A stretch of 64,000 bases of DNA from Candidatus Pacearchaeota archaeon (GTDB lineage Archaea; Nanobdellota; Nanobdellia; Pacearchaeales; GW2011-AR1): assembly GCA_019659125.1 (NCBI GenBank), contig JAIFVX010000002.1, forward strand, positions 96,002 to 160,001. The letters are read 5' to 3'. Below are positions 58,314-64,000 of this stretch, one piece after another (the first letter of the stretch is position 1; the number at the start of each line of letters is the position of its first letter). Below the pieces are notes generated by a model. It made no database searches. It worked only from the letters and a program-made list of their open reading frames with translations, and was not told where the DNA came from. The position numbers and the translations under genes were made by a program.

Positions 58314-59377
58314 GCCACCTCTCCCTTTACGCTTTCCCTTTCTTCTTTCAGGTCAGGAGTAAGCTTGTCATACATGTAGTCAAACATTTCTTCAGGTTTT
58401 ATAGGCTGAATGGATTCGAACTTGGTTATGGCATCCTGCACTAACTGCTCAGCTTTTTGCGCAACTTCTTTTTCATATGAATCTGAGAACATTTTCTTCT
58501 TTACCATATATTTCTTTAGTCTTTCTATAGGGTCCTTGGATTCCCACTTTTTAACCTCATTCTCACTTCGGTATTTCTTAGCATCATCCGATGTGGTATG
58601 ATCTCCCATTCTATACGTAAAACATTCAATAAATGTCGGTCCTTTGCCATTCCGAGCTTTCTTTAACGCATCTTGTACTGCACTATAAACTGCAAACACA
58701 TCATTGCCATCAACTTGGATCCCTTCAAATCCATACGCAATCGCTTTCTGCGCCAGGGATTGCGCTGCAGTCTGTTCTTTTACAGGAACAGATATGGCAT
58801 ATTGATTATTCTGGCAGATAAATACTGTAGGTGCCTTAAAAACTCCGGCAAAGTTCATAGCTTCATGAAAGTCTCCTTCTGAGGTCGCTCCATCTCCAAA
58901 ATATACAAGGGTAGCTCCTTCCTTCTTATAGAACTTAAACGACATAGCCATACCTACTGCATGAGGCAAGTGACCTCCCACCGTGATCGCAACAGGAAAC
59001 ATATTTACGTTTTTTGGTATATCCATGCCCCTTTCATCCCCTGCCCAGTATTGAAATAACTTTTCTAAGGGCATTGCTCGTGTAATGAACACTCCATGTT
59101 CTCTGAATGCTGGAAATGCCATATCGTGTTCCTGCATCTGGATCGCTGAAGGAATCTGACAGGCTTCCTGTCCCTTCACAGAAGCAAATGTCCCTATCCT
59201 TCCCTGCCTTTGCAATTTTACAGCCTTATCATCAAATGTTCTTGTAAGTATCATGAGTTCATACATTCTTTTTATAATTGCAGGAGAAAGGGATGGAATC
59301 AACTTTTCATCTGCAATTCCCTGTTCATTTAAAATTTGCAGATAGGGAACCTCAAATTTTTCAATAATTTTCCTCAT
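58310..59377 (-). CDS. pdhA: 2-oxoacid (pyruvate) dehydrogenase E1 alpha subunit
   Basis: 355 residues. MILTRTFDDKAVKLQRQGRIG, GGHLPHAVGMAMSFKFYKK and VYFGDGATSEGDFHEAMNFAGV (GDG...N ThDP motif) are present, with ICQNNQYAISVPVKEQTAAQS following. FIECFTYRMGDHTTSDDAKKYR is the phosphorylation-loop region. It decarboxylates pyruvate and reductively acylates E2. It is the first gene of the operon E1alpha-lipB-E1beta-E2-mgtE-mgtE. A GAGGTG site lies 5 nt before the ATG, downstream of a TATA element centred ~37 nt away. Confidence 0.92.
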   Translation of the reverse strand: MRKIIEKFEVPYLQILNEQGIADEKLIPSLSPAIIKRMYELMILTRTFDDKAVKLQRQGRIGTFASVKGQEACQIPSAIQMQEHDMAFPAFREHGVFITRAMPLEKLFQYWAGDERGMDIPKNVNMFPVAITVGGHLPHAVGMAMSFKFYKKEGATLVYFGDGATSEGDFHEAMNFAGVFKAPTVFICQNNQYAISVPVKEQTAAQSLAQKAIAYGFEGIQVDGNDVFAVYSAVQDALKKARNGKGPTFIECFTYRMGDHTTSDDAKKYRSENEVKKWESKDPIERLKKYMVKKKMFSDSYEKEVAQKAEQLVQDAITKFESIQPIKPEEMFDYMYDKLTPDLKEERESVKGEVA

Positions 59378-59382
59378 TCTTT

Positions 59383-59388
59383 CACCTC
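59383..59388 (-). promoter_or_regulatory. Shine-Dalgarno site of the PDH operon
   Basis: The minus strand GAGGTG lies 5 nt before ATG 59377. It is one of few first genes in the window with a leader and ribosome-binding site. Confidence 0.6.
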
Positions 59389-59408
59389 GGTCTTTACAAT
59401 CCCGGGCG

Positions 59409-59418
59409 ATATTTAAAC
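59409..59418 (-). promoter_or_regulatory. TATA box of the PDH operon
   Basis: The minus strand reads ggtttaaata, about 37 nt before ATG 59377. This predicts a leader of about 10 nt that just includes the GAGGTG site. Confidence 0.5.
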
Positions 59419-59432
59419 CTTGTCTGAGAAAT

Positions 59433-59441
59433 CTTTAAATA
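59433..59441 (+). promoter_or_regulatory. TATA box of the DUF2934-like gene
   Basis: ctttaaata is centred 26 nt before ATG 59463. It predicts a leaderless mRNA divergent from the PDH operon. Confidence 0.5.
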
Positions 59442-59462
59442 GCCCCCTTTGATGATTTTTTT

Positions 59463-59987
59463 ATGATAACTAAAGAAAGTAGAGACCAACAGGCAGGTTC
59501 TAATCTAGAAGGCTCTCTGAAAGTCATCCGCGACCTTATCGCCAAGCGGGCGTATGAGATAAGCATCTCTGGCACGGGCGGAAGTGAGCTGGAGAATTGG
59601 CTGCGAGCAGAGCGTTCTCTGAACGATAATGTAGGAGTACTAAACTACTATGAACCATTCCAACATGAAATGAGGCGAAAGCTAGAGTTAAAAGGATACC
59701 AGTTAAAATTTTCTACAGAACTCCACTGCGACATTGAAACCAATGATGGTAGATGTATCGGCGACTTAGATTTTGAGTACGAGCATAGTGCTCATTCTAA
59801 TGGAAAAGATTGGGATTTATGGCTGAATGGAGAAGAACATCGTGAATCACTACTTCCCGTTATAGAATCTCTAGCTAGGCAAAATAAGGCTACTATGAGT
59901 GTAACTTACCTATATGAACTACCTCTAGGAGATGGTCGTACAGGTATCAGACATGCACACATGGAGATTACTGATACGGCTAAGTAA
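59463..59987 (+). CDS. DUF2934-like N-terminal domain protein, function unknown
   Basis: 174 residues. VIRDLIAKRAYEISISGTGGSELENWLRAE resembles the ~40-residue DUF2934 domain (consensus near 'IRxRAYEIxxxxGxxxGxAxxDWLxAE'). The remaining ~120 residues (YEPFQHEMRRKLELKGYQLKFSTELHCDIE..., HAHMEITD) match nothing I recognise and look soluble, alpha/beta, with scattered His and Glu. DUF2934 is known mainly from bacteria and is uncharacterised. It is monocistronic, divergent from the PDH operon, and followed by the acyl-CoA synthetase beta gene with its own promoter. Confidence 0.6.
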   Translation: MITKESRDQQAGSNLEGSLKVIRDLIAKRAYEISISGTGGSELENWLRAERSLNDNVGVLNYYEPFQHEMRRKLELKGYQLKFSTELHCDIETNDGRCIGDLDFEYEHSAHSNGKDWDLWLNGEEHRESLLPVIESLARQNKATMSVTYLYELPLGDGRTGIRHAHMEITDTAK

Positions 59988-60007
59988 TAAGCGATCTATT
60001 TCAATAA

Positions 60008-60016
60008 GATATTTAA
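60008..60016 (+). promoter_or_regulatory. TATA box of the acyl-CoA synthetase beta gene
   Basis: gatatttaa is centred about 26 nt before ATG 60039, consistent with leaderless initiation. Confidence 0.5.
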
Positions 60017-60038
60017 GCATCTTTTAGTTCTTGAAAGA

Positions 60039-60665
60039 ATGAAAGAGGTGTATAATGAGTATAAGGCTGAGCAGTTTTTACGGCGATATCTTCCTGTTGC
60101 GCGATCACAGCTTGTTCATGACAGCACGCAGGTTACTCTTCCCTTGCCTCTTGTCTTAAAGATCATCTCTGATGATGCATTACATAAAAGCGAGGTTCAT
60201 GGAGTCAGAGTTGTAAAGACACAGGATGATTTGGAGAGGGAATTTTCAGATTTGATTGAGAATGCGAAGAAAAGAAAGCTAAAGATTGATGGTATCCTTG
60301 TCCAGGAATACTGTTGGGGAACAGAATTGATTATGGGGATAAAGAATGATGAAGTCTTTGGCCATGTCATTGTATTTGGTGTTGGAGGGATATTTACCGA
60401 GATACTGAAAGATACATCAACACGAAAGTGCCCTATCACTGCTCATGATGCGGATGAGATGATGGAAGAATTGAAAGCGAAGGATATACTGCACGGTGCA
60501 CGAGGAGTAAAAGTAAATAGAGAGTTCTTGAAACATGCGCTTGTGGCTATCTCAAAGATTCCAGGACATCATCCCCACATAGAAGAGCTCGACATCAATC
60601 CATTCATGGCAGATGAAGAAGGCGGGAAGGTTGTTGATGCTCGAATTGTATTCAATACTAAGTAA
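60039..60665 (+). CDS. Acyl/acetyl-CoA synthetase (ADP-forming), beta subunit (ATP-grasp)
   Basis: 208 residues, the short beta-chain size. LPLVLKIISDDALHKSEVHGVRV matches the conserved ATP-grasp lysine and 'HKS' loop. ILVQEYCWGTELIMGIKNDEVFGHVIVFGVGGIFTEI and HIEELDINPFMADEEGG provide the nucleotide and metal residues. It should pair with the alpha subunit at 52799-54169, about 6 kb away on the other strand, to conserve energy as ATP during acetate formation. Its 3' end overlaps rpe by 8 bp. Confidence 0.9.
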   Translation: MKEVYNEYKAEQFLRRYLPVARSQLVHDSTQVTLPLPLVLKIISDDALHKSEVHGVRVVKTQDDLEREFSDLIENAKKRKLKIDGILVQEYCWGTELIMGIKNDEVFGHVIVFGVGGIFTEILKDTSTRKCPITAHDADEMMEELKAKDILHGARGVKVNREFLKHALVAISKIPGHHPHIEELDINPFMADEEGGKVVDARIVFNTK

Positions 60666-61278
60666 GTTTCTTTAGAGCTTCTTTAGGGTTTTCTGAGTCG
60701 CTAATGAACGATCCCGAGTTAAGAATTGTTGCTCCGGCTCTTTTCAACTTTTTTGCTGTTAGTGGATTAACTCCCCCGTCAATCTGTATAGATATCTTTG
60801 CAAGTTTCTTCAGTTGTTTTATTTTTGTATATATTGAAGGAAGGAGATGCTGGTGCTCTTTTCCAGGGTGGACTCCCATAAGAAGCACTCCATCGATCAA
60901 TGATATAAAATGAAGAAGATTCTGAACTTTTGTCTCGGGATTTAGCGCAATAAATGCTTTCATCTTGTATGTATGTATTGCTGCAATAAGATCCTCTATC
61001 GCTCCTGCATTTTTCTGCGATTCATAATGGAATATGATTTTCTTGAAACCTTTATGCCTTAGCTTTCTTATATATGATAGTGGATTGCGTACCATGAGAT
61101 GGGCCTCAGATTCATAGTTATTTAATCGTGGAATGGCGGAAATATTAATCGATTTCGCCTTGACAAATTTTCCATCCATGATATCAACCTGAAATTTTCT
61201 TGATAGTGTTTTTACCTTATTGAATCGCTCATCAAATTCCTTCTTTGATTTTGCGAATACCGTAGGAATGATAATCAT
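60658..61278 (-). CDS. rpe: Ribulose-phosphate 3-epimerase
   Basis: 206 residues, slightly shorter than the usual ~220. FQVDIMDGKFVKAKSINISAI has the catalytic Asp/Met region, EAHLMVRNP the HLM motif, IDGVLLMGVHPGKEHQHLLPS the GVxPGxxxQ signature, and IQIDGGVNPLTAKKLKRAGATILNSGS the second metal Asp and phosphate loop. It interconverts ribulose 5-phosphate and xylulose 5-phosphate, feeding transketolase. It is coupled by ATGA to rpiB. Confidence 0.9.
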   Translation of the reverse strand: MIIIPTVFAKSKKEFDERFNKVKTLSRKFQVDIMDGKFVKAKSINISAIPRLNNYESEAHLMVRNPLSYIRKLRHKGFKKIIFHYESQKNAGAIEDLIAAIHTYKMKAFIALNPETKVQNLLHFISLIDGVLLMGVHPGKEHQHLLPSIYTKIKQLKKLAKISIQIDGGVNPLTAKKLKRAGATILNSGSFISDSENPKEALKKLT

Positions 61279-61724
61279 CGTCGCTCATATCGAGCTATTT
61301 TTTGGATCCTTCGTTCGTGCCTTGATTTTTTACTAAATTTGGTGTTTAACCATATTAAAATTATGGATTCGATTTTCTTTAAGGGAAAATTCCTTCCTCG
61401 CAATCCAAGAATGTTCGCATCATTATCCTCCCTAGACATTTTTGCAGAATATGAATCATAAGCAGCCACTGCACGAATTCCAGGGACTTTGTTTGCAGCA
61501 ATAGTCATTCCCACTCCTGTGCCACATACCAATATCCCTTTTGCTTCCTTATCCTTGGCCACTTTTTGTGCAACCTTGAATGCATAGTCAGGATAGTCAT
61601 CATGCTTCTCTTCCTGATAGGGACCAAGATCATGATAGGGAATTTTCTTTTTATCAAGGAACTCCTTTACTTTTTTCTTTACATGGAAACCGGCATGGTC
61701 AGATCCTAGAAACACCTCTTTCAT
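61275..61724 (-). CDS. rpiB: Ribose-5-phosphate isomerase B (RpiB/LacAB family)
   Basis: 149 residues from ATG 61724. VFLGSDHAGFHVKKKVKEFL, KIPYHDLGPYQEEKHDDYPDYA, KGILVCGTGVGMTIAANKVPGIRAV (catalytic Cys, anion hole) and SREDNDANILGLRGR are complete RpiB hallmarks. It makes ribose 5-phosphate for PRPP synthetase and transketolase. Many archaea use RpiA instead. TATA (cttataaat) 25 nt upstream of 61724 rejects the track's 61769 start. Downstream rpe overlaps by ATGA. Confidence 0.92.
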   Translation of the reverse strand: MKEVFLGSDHAGFHVKKKVKEFLDKKKIPYHDLGPYQEEKHDDYPDYAFKVAQKVAKDKEAKGILVCGTGVGMTIAANKVPGIRAVAAYDSYSAKMSREDNDANILGLRGRNFPLKKIESIILIWLNTKFSKKSRHERRIQKIARYERR

Positions 61725-61744
61725 TAAAGATGAAGATGAACGAG

Positions 61745-61753
61745 ATTTATAAG
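61745..61753 (-). promoter_or_regulatory. TATA box of the rpiB-rpe operon
   Basis: The minus strand reads cttataaat, centred 25 nt upstream of ATG 61724. It overlaps the start of the intergenic side and the end of the 117-residue gene. Confidence 0.5.
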
Positions 61754-61755
61754 AG

Positions 61756-62109
61756 TTATGGATAGACAAACCCTGCTTTTTGAAGGGGTTGGGGCTGGTA
61801 TGCGGGGTCTACCATATCCAATATATCTGCATCATAGCGATCTGCCGTATGACTTATCTTTTGACCAATAAGAATTCCTGAAATTGTGAAGGCAAGTCGA
61901 GGAGAAGTAGTTAAAACATCCTGATTGATTACTCGTACCACTCCTTGCTCTGATGCGTCTCGGTCGACAACTGAATAAAGACCTTTCAAATCTTGTGAGG
62001 GGGTAACCTCTATTTTAGGACGGTGGATGTTTAATTCCCTAATAAACTTTGAAACTTCTTGCGACGACATCCCGCAAATGTTCAATCTGCTAAAGCTATC
62101 ATTCGTCAT
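61756..62109 (-). CDS. Uncharacterised 117-residue protein
   Basis: The sequence begins SFSRLNICGMSSQEVSKFIREL and includes GVVRVINQDVLTTSPRLAFTISGILIGQ. It is soluble, with no signal peptide or membrane helix. I recognise no family. An ATG at 62109 with TATA (gatttataaa) 26 nt away supports its reality, and it fills the space between TIM and rpiB without overlap. The LTTSPRLAFTISGILIG segment may be a short amphipathic helix or strand. Function unknown. Confidence 0.5.
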   Translation of the reverse strand: MTNDSFSRLNICGMSSQEVSKFIRELNIHRPKIEVTPSQDLKGLYSVVDRDASEQGVVRVINQDVLTTSPRLAFTISGILIGQKISHTADRYDADILDMVDPAYQPQPLQKAGFVYP

Positions 62110-62128
62110 ATCAATCCATTAAACTCAC

Positions 62129-62138
62129 GTTTTATAAA
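62129..62138 (-). promoter_or_regulatory. TATA box of the 117-residue gene
   Basis: The minus strand reads tttataaaac, about 25 nt before ATG 62109. It lies just downstream of the tpiA stop. Confidence 0.45.
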
Positions 62139-62141
62139 TCT

Positions 62142-62774
62142 TTAGAATAAAGCCGAGACTTCTTTGAGGAACTTCTCGGGATTTTGCGAATGGGCGACCG
62201 CTGAGGCAACAAGAATACCTTTGCAACCAAGCTTTAGTGCTTCCTTGACATCTGCTGCGGAAGTTATTCCTGCGCCGCAAAGAGGGATGATGTCAGTGCC
62301 TTTCAAGACCTCGACAAATTTTAACAGGTCTTTGGGATCATGGGCCGTAATTGGCTTTCCTGTCGCAATCAGCTTTGGATTTTCATATGCTATGGCAAAT
62401 GGATCAAGTTTTTTGAGTTTTTCCGCTTCGGCAATACTGTCAGTACATACGATCAAGCGTAGATTCAACTCTTTGCAACGCTGGATAGTTTTCTTAATGA
62501 CTTGAAATGAAATGGGATGTTCTGAATGGTTTAATAGACTGCCTCTGGCTCCTACTGATTGCAGAGCTTCAGGCAATATGAAACCTGTTGCCCTCTCAGA
62601 CTCTTGATAATCGACATGCTGAGCATACACGGGAAGTGTTGTGCTCTTTACAATTTCTTTGACATCTGTATGAGGCACGGCAACATGAGCTTTATTGCAA
62701 TAGATATCGATGGTCCTCACAAGGTCTATAAGTGGCTGACCAAACTTGTAATTCTTAAGATTGATGACAATCAT
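62142..62774 (-). CDS. tpiA: Triosephosphate isomerase, archaeal short type
   Basis: 210 residues, the archaeal length versus ~250 in bacteria. VINLKNYKFG holds the active-site Lys, SLLNHSEHPISF the catalytic His (NHSE), AYENPKLIATGKPI the catalytic Glu loop, and PLCGAGITSAADVKEALKLGCKGILVASAVA the phosphate-binding segment. It interconverts dihydroxyacetone phosphate and glyceraldehyde 3-phosphate. It overlaps the aldolase gene by ATGA, so the two form a glycolysis operon. Confidence 0.93.
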   Translation of the reverse strand: MIVINLKNYKFGQPLIDLVRTIDIYCNKAHVAVPHTDVKEIVKSTTLPVYAQHVDYQESERATGFILPEALQSVGARGSLLNHSEHPISFQVIKKTIQRCKELNLRLIVCTDSIAEAEKLKKLDPFAIAYENPKLIATGKPITAHDPKDLLKFVEVLKGTDIIPLCGAGITSAADVKEALKLGCKGILVASAVAHSQNPEKFLKEVSALF

Positions 62775-63523
62775 TTGAACATGATCTCCTTTATCTTCTT
62801 CGCCATGTGCAATGGATTTTTATGCTGCCATACGTTCCTTCCTACTGCGACACCAAATGCCTTTGCCTTCACAGTTTCCTGCACTTCTTTGAGGAAAACA
62901 GGTTCATCCACCTTTGATCCTCCCGAAATCACGATTTTTGTTTTTCCTGCTGATTTTACCGCCCATGCTAGATCTTTCTCATTTCCATTATATTTTAATT
63001 TTACTACATCTGCTCCTATCTCTAAACCAACACGAGCTGCATAAGCCATAAGTTCTGCTGCAGGCTTTTCTTCAACAGACTTTCCTTTGGGATAAATCCA
63101 TGCAATAACTGGAATTCCACGCTCATGAGCTTCCCTTTCTATATATTCGAACTCCTGTAGCATCGCTGGCTCGTGCTCACTCCCTATGTAAATCGTGTAT
63201 CCTACTGCTGCCGCTCCCAACTTGATTGCTTCCTCTACCGTGCATAGTTGCAATGATACGGGATCTCCTTTCACAAGACTTGTTTTTCCGTTAAGTTTGA
63301 CGATAAGAGGGATTTTGCTTCGTTGGATGGCAGAATTATACTTTTCAGCAATACCTTTTTGGAAAATCATCGCTGTAAACTTTCCTTTAGAAGCAATATC
63401 TATGATGCTTTTAGGATCAACGTTTGCATCATTGAATTCAATAGGGCCATGCTCTATACCTTGGTCATAGGCAAGATACAAGGCTTTCCCTTTCGTGGTA
63501 ATTTTGTCGAGACTCACCTTCAT
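62771..63523 (-). CDS. Class I fructose-bisphosphate aldolase, archaeal DhnA/FbaB type
   Basis: 250 residues. YLAYDQGIEHGPIEF is the archaeal class I start, VIAWIYPKGKSV and GADVVKLKYNGNEKDL hold the Schiff-base Lys, and IVISGGSKVDEPVFLKEV and AFGVAVGRNVWQHKNPL the phosphate sites. It cleaves fructose 1,6-bisphosphate to triose phosphates. TATA (gatttatatag) is about 25 nt before ATG 63523. Archaeal-type, in contrast to the bacterial-type GAPDH at 31611. Confidence 0.92.
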   Translation of the reverse strand: MKVSLDKITTKGKALYLAYDQGIEHGPIEFNDANVDPKSIIDIASKGKFTAMIFQKGIAEKYNSAIQRSKIPLIVKLNGKTSLVKGDPVSLQLCTVEEAIKLGAAAVGYTIYIGSEHEPAMLQEFEYIEREAHERGIPVIAWIYPKGKSVEEKPAAELMAYAARVGLEIGADVVKLKYNGNEKDLAWAVKSAGKTKIVISGGSKVDEPVFLKEVQETVKAKAFGVAVGRNVWQHKNPLHMAKKIKEIMFK

Positions 63524-63542
63524 AGAGCAGGAAGCGGTTGTT

Positions 63543-63553
63543 TCTATATAAAT
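63543..63553 (-). promoter_or_regulatory. TATA box of the aldolase-tpiA operon
   Basis: The minus strand reads atttatatag, centred 25 nt before ATG 63523. It abuts the prefoldin stop at 63554. Confidence 0.5.
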
Positions 63554-63940
63554 CTAGCTTTTCGCTTCTATTTGTCTAATAAGGTCCTGAAGATGTTGGG
63601 TATAAAAGTCAAGTTGCGTGGAAAGCTGTACCTTTATGTCATTCAAACGAGTGATTTGTGATTCTATCACTTTTTTAGCCTCTTCGGGGGTCTTTCGAAC
63701 TATGACTCCTGCACCTACCTCAACAAAGAGCTTTTTCTCCTGCAAGGATGATTTCACATAGACTCCTTTTCCTAGAGATGCAAGCATTTCCTTTTCAGAT
63801 GATGTACTAATTGCATGAAGATGCTCTGTAAATGCTTGTAGCTCTACAATCTGCTGTCGCACTAACTCTAAGTTCTGCTCGGTCTCCTTGGCATGCTGTT
63901 CAATGAAGGATGCCTTCATGATAAGATCTTGGTCCATCAT
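63554..63940 (-). CDS. pfdA: Prefoldin alpha subunit
   Basis: 128 residues. Two long coiled-coil helices (residues ~8-45, LVRQQIVELQAFTEHLHAI, and ~85-128, VIESQITRLNDIKVQLSTQL) flank a beta-hairpin linker with MLASLGKGVYVKSSL, LFVEVGAGVIVRKTPEEA. This is the archaeal prefoldin alpha pattern. Prefoldin holds unfolded proteins for the thermosome. It is a clear archaeal marker. TATA (ctttaaaag) lies about 23 nt upstream of ATG 63940. Confidence 0.9.
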   Translation of the reverse strand: MMDQDLIMKASFIEQHAKETEQNLELVRQQIVELQAFTEHLHAISTSSEKEMLASLGKGVYVKSSLQEKKLFVEVGAGVIVRKTPEEAKKVIESQITRLNDIKVQLSTQLDFYTQHLQDLIRQIEAKS

Positions 63941-63958
63941 AAAATGATTAGATAGAGG

Positions 63959-63967
63959 CTTTTAAAG
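63959..63967 (-). promoter_or_regulatory. TATA box of prefoldin alpha
   Basis: The minus strand reads ctttaaaag, centred about 23 nt before ATG 63940. Nothing else is visible to the window's end at 64000. Confidence 0.4.
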
Positions 63968-64000
63968 TTATCTTCCAGACTTCAAGTTTCTCCATAAAGA

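Noticed and set aside
1-64000. CRISPR array, tRNA, rRNA, insertion sequence or attachment site
   Set aside because: No regularly spaced repeats, cloverleaf-like stretch, transposase motif or flanking duplication was seen. By-eye search may miss an intron-containing tRNA, but gaps are too short for most RNA genes.

Overview
The window reads as an archaeal chromosome fragment of moderate G+C, about 95% coding, with very short intergenic gaps. Archaeal markers are an AglB/STT3 oligosaccharyltransferase (22393-25101), prefoldin alpha (63554-63940), archaeal-type triosephosphate isomerase and class I fructose-bisphosphate aldolase, ADP-forming acyl-CoA synthetase subunits, a protein resembling the aIF5A N-terminal domain, and TATA-type promoters about 25 nt upstream of most first-gene ATGs. 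These sit beside bacterial-looking enzymes (type I GAPDH, single-chain transketolase, a lipoyl-dependent pyruvate dehydrogenase complex, a secreted repeat protein). The mixture suggests a DPANN archaeon, perhaps Woesearchaeota or a relative. That placement is inference.

Region 1 (1 to about 25,999) is a surface-glycan and N-glycosylation island. It holds about a dozen glycosyltransferases (GT2, GT4, GT9 and a GT-C/PMT type), two FkbM-type and two other methyltransferases, a NodU-type carbamoyltransferase, an RmlD-like reductase, a Wzx-like flippase, an Alg7/WecA-like sugar-1-phosphate transferase, an Alg5/DPM-like transferase, the AglB transferase and a SpoIIM-family membrane protein. Embedded in it are a uridine-kinase-like P-loop kinase, an HD protein, a QueC homologue, an eIF5A-like mini-protein and a nucleoside deoxyribosyltransferase-like protein.

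Region 2 (26,060-43,922) is central carbon and redox metabolism: transketolase, a secreted two-repeat protein, PRPP synthetase, a PfkB-family kinase, GAPDH and PGK. An unusual operon follows, reading leftward from 38,246: a tiny CPFC peptide, a His-rich metal-binding-like membrane protein, a CcdA-like protein, a stand-alone ATP-cone and a Ca2+-type P-ATPase. Next come dihydrolipoamide dehydrogenase, malic enzyme, an aspartase/fumarase and an orphan fumarate-reductase-type flavoprotein.

Region 3 (43,923-54,169) looks like an amino-acid or polyamine-type catabolic island. It has two aldehyde dehydrogenases, a diaminopentanoate-dehydrogenase-like enzyme, a DAO-type flavoprotein, three saccharopine-dehydrogenase-like paralogues and the alpha subunit of an ADP-forming acyl-CoA synthetase. 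A small basic DUF883-like protein with an unusually strong Shine-Dalgarno site sits inside it.

Region 4 (54,210-63,940) has a split MgtE-type transporter behind a pyruvate dehydrogenase operon (E1alpha-LipB-E1beta-E2), a DUF2934-like protein, the small ATP-grasp subunit of the ADP-forming acyl-CoA synthetase, ribulose-phosphate epimerase, RpiB, TIM, aldolase and prefoldin. Together regions 2-4 fit a fermentative metabolism: sugars through lower glycolysis and the pentose phosphate pathway to pyruvate, acetyl-CoA by PDH, ATP from ADP-forming acetate production, and possible fumarate reduction to recycle NADH.

Regulation: most first genes of operons appear leaderless, and several divergent pairs seem to share one TATA element. 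Operon-internal genes often use AGGAGG or GGTGA sites or ATGA overlaps. I saw no tRNA, rRNA, CRISPR array, insertion sequence or intergenic gap over 300 bp.
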